Assembly: GCA_029240815.1 (NCBI GenBank) | Contig: JARDZO010000239.1 | Coordinates: 1-8,716 of the forward strand | Source: Brevibacillus sp. | Lineage (GTDB): Bacteria; Bacillota; Bacilli; Brevibacillales; Brevibacillaceae | Length of the DNA stretch: 8,716 bases | Reading direction: 5' to 3' | The notes under the pieces: model-generated | Databases searched by the model: none | What the model saw: the letters and a program-made list of their open reading frames with translations, nothing else | Told to the model about the DNA's origin: nothing | Shown here: positions 6,170 to 8,716 of the stretch, one piece after another | Numbering within the stretch: the stretch's first letter is position 1 | How the letters are laid out: every line of letters starts with the position of its first letter | Program-made: the position numbers and the translations under genes

Positions 6170-7264
6170 TCAGGTTGTCGTCTCGACCACATTGCCCCTC
6201 AGCCTCGACCGGAAGATGAATTTGATCAATGAAGGAACGACCAAAAAGATAAACAAGGTACGAAACAGCTGATAGCAGATCACCACGGACAAGTCGGCGT
6301 TGACTTCCTTGGCGATAATCCCCATCTGATCCATACCGCCCGGGGAGAGTCCCAAAAAGGCAGTTATGAAAGGCACCGGATGAAGCTGGGTGAGCAAGTA
6401 GCTCAAGCCAAGGGAGCAGGCAATTAATATAGCCCCACTCAGAATAGCCAACACCGCCATGGCCAGCTTGTTCTTCAGCTGTTCCGGTTTCAGCAACAGT
6501 CCGATATAGCCACCGATCATCAGCTGACACATGTTCAAAAGCGTGGAAGGCAATGCAGGCCCTTCATACCCGTTTAAATTGATGAGAATGGTGACGATCA
6601 TTGGCCCCAAAAAGATGGCAGATGGGAGATGGATCTTCTTACCCAAGAGTGCGCCAGCCGTACACGCTACCGCAAAGAGAAAAATGTGCGGGTACAGCCC
6701 ACTCCAGCCTGCCGATGCTTTCATAGCAACCACTTGCTGTCCCATCCCTTCCAAGCCAAAAAACGGACTGAACACAAGCATCGGCACAAAGAAAATGATC
6801 ATCAGCAAACGCGAGACCTGGAGGAACGTGACGACCGTCAGATCTACTCCTTTGATCTCTTCCGCGAGTGGAATCATCTGAGTAAGTCCGCCGGGTATGC
6901 TCCCCATCAAGATGGTGGGGAAAGAAATACCAGACAATTTGGATACCAAACAGGCGATACCAGTCGAACAGAGCAGCAACAAAGCCGTCAACAGGATCAT
7001 CGATGGCAACTGCTGACCGATTTGTTTCATTGTCTCCATCGTAAACGAAAGGCCGATCGTATAGCCGATCATGATCATACCCGAATTCCGTACGACTCCC
7101 GGCCAGAACGGCGTAAATGATTTCCACAGCTTGGTGACGATCAGGACGAATATCATCGGACCGAGCAACCACGGTATAGGCATATGCACCCATTGAAAGG
7201 CAAAGCCACCCACAACAGCGATGAGTAAGGTAATCAGAAACGAAACAAAGCGATTACCAGTCAT
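6170..7264 (-). CDS. AbrB-family integral membrane protein (membrane AbrB duplication type)
   Basis: 364 aa, almost entirely hydrophobic, with roughly ten predicted membrane spans and an internal duplication. The halves repeat a 'P..LLGPM' entry segment (residues 32-37 and about 217-222) and a PGG signature: SIPGGLTQM (122-130) and LSPGGMDQM (306-314), each followed by an AKE/AEE, D-L-x-V-V and a QxxR block. This is the AbrB (membrane) family, often labelled 'AbrB transcriptional regulator' in databases. It has no DNA-binding domain and is more likely a transporter or membrane sensor of unknown substrate. The ATG at 7264 is 1 nt after the TAA of the MBL gene and lacks a good ribosome binding site, so it is probably translated by reinitiation. 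An in-frame TTG at 7285 has GAGG only 3 nt away and is disfavoured. Confidence 0.85.
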   Translation of the reverse strand: MTGNRFVSFLITLLIAVVGGFAFQWVHMPIPWLLGPMIFVLIVTKLWKSFTPFWPGVVRNSGMIMIGYTIGLSFTMETMKQIGQQLPSMILLTALLLLCSTGIACLVSKLSGISFPTILMGSIPGGLTQMIPLAEEIKGVDLTVVTFLQVSRLLMIIFFVPMLVFSPFFGLEGMGQQVVAMKASAGWSGLYPHIFLFAVACTAGALLGKKIHLPSAIFLGPMIVTILINLNGYEGPALPSTLLNMCQLMIGGYIGLLLKPEQLKNKLAMAVLAILSGAILIACSLGLSYLLTQLHPVPFITAFLGLSPGGMDQMGIIAKEVNADLSVVICYQLFRTLFIFLVVPSLIKFIFRSRLRGNVVETTT

Positions 7265-7265
7265 T

Positions 7266-8009
7266 TTACTGCACCGACGCCGCAATTTCCTCGAGCCGTT
7301 TTTTAATGTCGCCCTTGTAAATACCGCCGTGGTAGCAAATCACTGTTTCAATGGGTAATGCAGCGAGCTTTTTCAATGAACGAAGGGCCGCATCCATATC
7401 AGGAGTGACTTGTGCTCGCGGCCCCTGCAGCTCTCCGTTATGGACAACCATTGCGTCTCCCGCGATCAGCGTTTGGCTGGCTTCGTGATACAGGCAAATA
7501 TGACCTGGTGTATGCCCAGGTGTATGAATCACCCGCAAGCCTCCTCCAAACGGCAAAACCTCTCCATCCGTTACGGCATGGGTGACGTTTGCTCCGGTTT
7601 CCGGGGAAAATACTTGTTCAAATTCCTCGCGTTGCTTTTCGGGCAGCGCTTGAAGAATGGCACTGCGCATCTCAGGCGGCAGCTTGAGAAAAGGAGCATC
7701 TCCGTCGATACTAGCCTTGTCGTCTGCATGCGCGTACACATCCAATGACTGATGCGCCTCCGCCAAAAATTGCGGCAGACTTCCCACATGGTCGATATCT
7801 TGATGGGTCAAAATAACAGAATGCAGATTGCTTGCGGAAATTCCGGCCTCTTTGATCAGATTCACGATGGTTTCGTAGCAGCCGGGCATACCGGTATCGA
7901 TCAGAACACAAGCATTCGCATCATACACGACCGTAGGACTGATGACCATCGTGTTTCCACCCATGCCAAGTGTAAGGGGCAGTATTTCAAGTCCTTCGGC
8001 AATTTTCAT
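7266..8009 (-). CDS. MBL-fold metallo-hydrolase
   Basis: 247 aa metallo-beta-lactamase-fold enzyme, cytoplasmic with no signal peptide. The metal-binding pattern is THQDIDHVG (68-76: H69, D71, D73, H74), then H166 in TPGHTPGH (163-170), D185 in AGDAM and H227 in CYHGG. The second histidine of the classic HxHxDH motif is replaced by aspartate, a variant seen in a subset of Firmicutes MBL proteins. That makes it a hydrolase of ester, lactone, thioester or phosphoester type with unknown substrate. GGAGGG (8018-8023) lies 8 nt before the ATG. It is the first gene of a two-gene unit with the AbrB-family membrane protein and is divergent from a TetR-family gene, whose product probably controls it through the palindrome in its promoter. 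Confidence 0.9.
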   Translation of the reverse strand: MKIAEGLEILPLTLGMGGNTMVISPTVVYDANACVLIDTGMPGCYETIVNLIKEAGISASNLHSVILTHQDIDHVGSLPQFLAEAHQSLDVYAHADDKASIDGDAPFLKLPPEMRSAILQALPEKQREEFEQVFSPETGANVTHAVTDGEVLPFGGGLRVIHTPGHTPGHICLYHEASQTLIAGDAMVVHNGELQGPRAQVTPDMDAALRSLKKLAALPIETVICYHGGIYKGDIKKRLEEIAASVQ

Positions 8010-8037
8010 TGGTTATTCCCTCCAGTTCACCGTCCTA

Positions 8038-8075
8038 AAAAACTTACGAGTTCATTATATGACTCGTGAGTTTTT
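8038..8075. promoter_or_regulatory. 38-bp near-perfect palindrome, probable TetR-type operator
   Basis: AAAAACTTACGAGT (8038-8051) and ACTCGTGAGTTTTT (8062-8075) are inverted repeats of 14 nt with a single mismatch, around the 10-nt centre TCATTATATG. The palindrome covers the -10 box and most of the spacer of the MBL-gene promoter and lies 63 nt upstream of the TetR-family start. Its position and length fit an operator for the adjacent regulator acting on both directions. That it binds that protein is inferred. With few T residues after it on either transcript's sense at the right point, it is less likely to be a terminator. Confidence 0.75.
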
Positions 8076-8083
8076 ACTGTCAA
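8054..8083 (-). promoter_or_regulatory. Strong sigma-A promoter of the MBL-abrB unit
   Basis: On the minus strand a perfect TTGACA (8083-8078) is followed after 18 nt by a perfect TATAAT (8059-8054). Transcription would start near 8047, leaving a leader of about 38 nt with the GGAGGG ribosome binding site. The -10 box sits in the centre of the 38-bp palindrome, so a bound regulator would block RNA polymerase directly. Confidence 0.85.
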
Positions 8084-8094
8084 TTCCATATATT
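8066..8094 (+). promoter_or_regulatory. Weak candidate promoter for the TetR-family gene
   Basis: TATATT at 8089-8094 preceded by GTGAGT (8066-8071, 17-nt spacer, only 3 of 6 matches to TTGACA) would give a start near 8101 and a leader of about 38 nt. An alternative, TTGACC (8093-8098) with CAGAAT (8116-8121), would start inside the ribosome binding site and is less attractive. In the first case the -35 region overlaps the right arm of the palindrome, which would allow autoregulation. Confidence 0.3.
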
Positions 8095-8138
8095 GACCTT
8101 ACTTTTGTGGCATGTCAGAATACGGAGGGGTGAGTAAA

Positions 8139-8716
8139 ATGGATGACGGAAAAAAACAGCAGATCCTGCGAATAGCCATGGAAGTCTTCAAAGAGAAAGG
8201 CTACACCGCTGCCTCTATGCAAGAAATCGCGGAAGCCTGCGGGATGGCAAAAGGCAGCATCTACAAATATTTTCCTTCGAAAGAGGATTTATTCACCGGG
8301 GTTTTTGTAGCCTGCCATCAAGAGATGTTCGATCAAGCACGAGAAAGGGACATCGCTAGCCGAGCCGACGATCTGCCTTCCAAAGAGCGATTGCGCCGAA
8401 AAATAGAGTTTCAGCTTCAGTACATGCTGGAAAATTACTTTTTCATGTTTGAATTCAAAGAGCTTCCCATCAAAGAAAATGAGAAGTTCATCGTTGCCTG
8501 GAAGAAAAAGAGGGTCACCCTCTTGACCTGGCACAAGGATTGCATTCTAGAAGCCTACGGCAATCGCATCGAGAGCTGCGTGTGGGATATCGTAGCCATT
8601 TTCAGAGGCATTTTGCGAGAGTATTTGAGTCATGTCGTTCAAAAGGTGATCGCGCTCCCGATGTCAGATCTGGCAGGGTTTATCGTGGAGCGAATCGACG
8701 CGATTGTAAACGATAT
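8139..8716 (+). CDS. TetR-family transcriptional regulator (3' partial)
   Basis: The frame is open from ATG 8139 to the right edge (192 codons, no stop), so nearly all of a normal roughly 190-200 aa TetR protein is present. GGAGGGG (8124-8130) lies 8 nt before the ATG. The N-terminal helix-turn-helix is canonical: ILRIAMEVFKEKGYTAASM, then QEIAEACGMAKGSIYKYFPSKEDLF (residues about 9-52). The recognition helix is in MAKGSIYKYF. The rest is helical and poorly conserved, as expected for the ligand-binding and dimerisation domain, and contains several cysteines and tryptophans. It is divergent from the MBL-abrB unit, with the 38-bp palindrome between them, so it most likely represses that unit and perhaps itself. 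The ligand is unknown. Confidence 0.92.
   Translation, partial: MDDGKKQQILRIAMEVFKEKGYTAASMQEIAEACGMAKGSIYKYFPSKEDLFTGVFVACHQEMFDQARERDIASRADDLPSKERLRRKIEFQLQYMLENYFFMFEFKELPIKENEKFIVAWKKKRVTLLTWHKDCILEAYGNRIESCVWDIVAIFRGILREYLSHVVQKVIALPMSDLAGFIVERIDAIVND

Noticed and set aside
6170..7264. AbrB DNA-binding transition-state regulator
   Set aside because: The shared name is misleading. The protein is a polytopic membrane protein with a duplicated PGG motif and lacks the small swapped-hairpin DNA-binding domain.

Overview
The window looks like a chromosomal segment of a Gram-positive, Bacillales-type bacterium, and a Brevibacillus/Paenibacillaceae-like host is my best guess. The grounds are strong GGAGG-type ribosome binding sites at most starts, sigma-A-like promoters, a lipoprotein-anchored ABC binding protein with a typical lipobox, and moderate GC content. 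The genus is inferred from overall flavour and not from a marker gene.

Layout: the last 26 codons of an alpha/beta-hydrolase-like gene (+ strand) end at 81 and meet a shared, bidirectional terminator (95-139). Facing it is a tightly packed six-gene minus-strand unit, in transcription order: metQ-like lipoprotein (5934-5122), metN-like ATPase (5029-4007), metI-like permease (4014-3343), an enoyl-CoA hydratase/isomerase-family protein (3320-2535), an FMN-dependent alpha-hydroxy-acid oxidase/lactate 2-monooxygenase-like enzyme (2513-1362) and a class III (CaiB/Frc-type) CoA-transferase (1341-154). Gaps after metN are -8, 22, 21 and 20 nt, with a Shine-Dalgarno sequence in or next to each junction, so this is very probably one operon. 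A candidate promoter at about 6066-6095 precedes a roughly 125-nt leader containing a nested inverted repeat.

Upstream lies a second minus-strand unit: an MBL-fold metallohydrolase (8009-7266) followed 1 nt later by an AbrB-family membrane protein (7264-6170), closed by a clear terminator (6124-6156). It is divergent from a TetR-family regulator (8139 to beyond the right edge). The shared 129-nt intergenic region holds a strong promoter for the MBL gene, overlapped by a 38-bp near-perfect palindrome that is a natural candidate operator for the TetR protein.

The most interesting aspect is the six-gene operon. A MetNIQ-type importer, normally a methionine transporter, is fused transcriptionally to three enzymes that handle organic acids and acyl-CoAs. 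The binding protein has lost residues typical of methionine-binding relatives, and no SAM (S-box) or T-box element is visible in the leader. The hydratase-family protein lacks both canonical catalytic glutamates. Together this suggests import and CoA-dependent breakdown of a ligand other than methionine, perhaps a 2-hydroxy acid or a related compound. The substrate cannot be read from the sequence.
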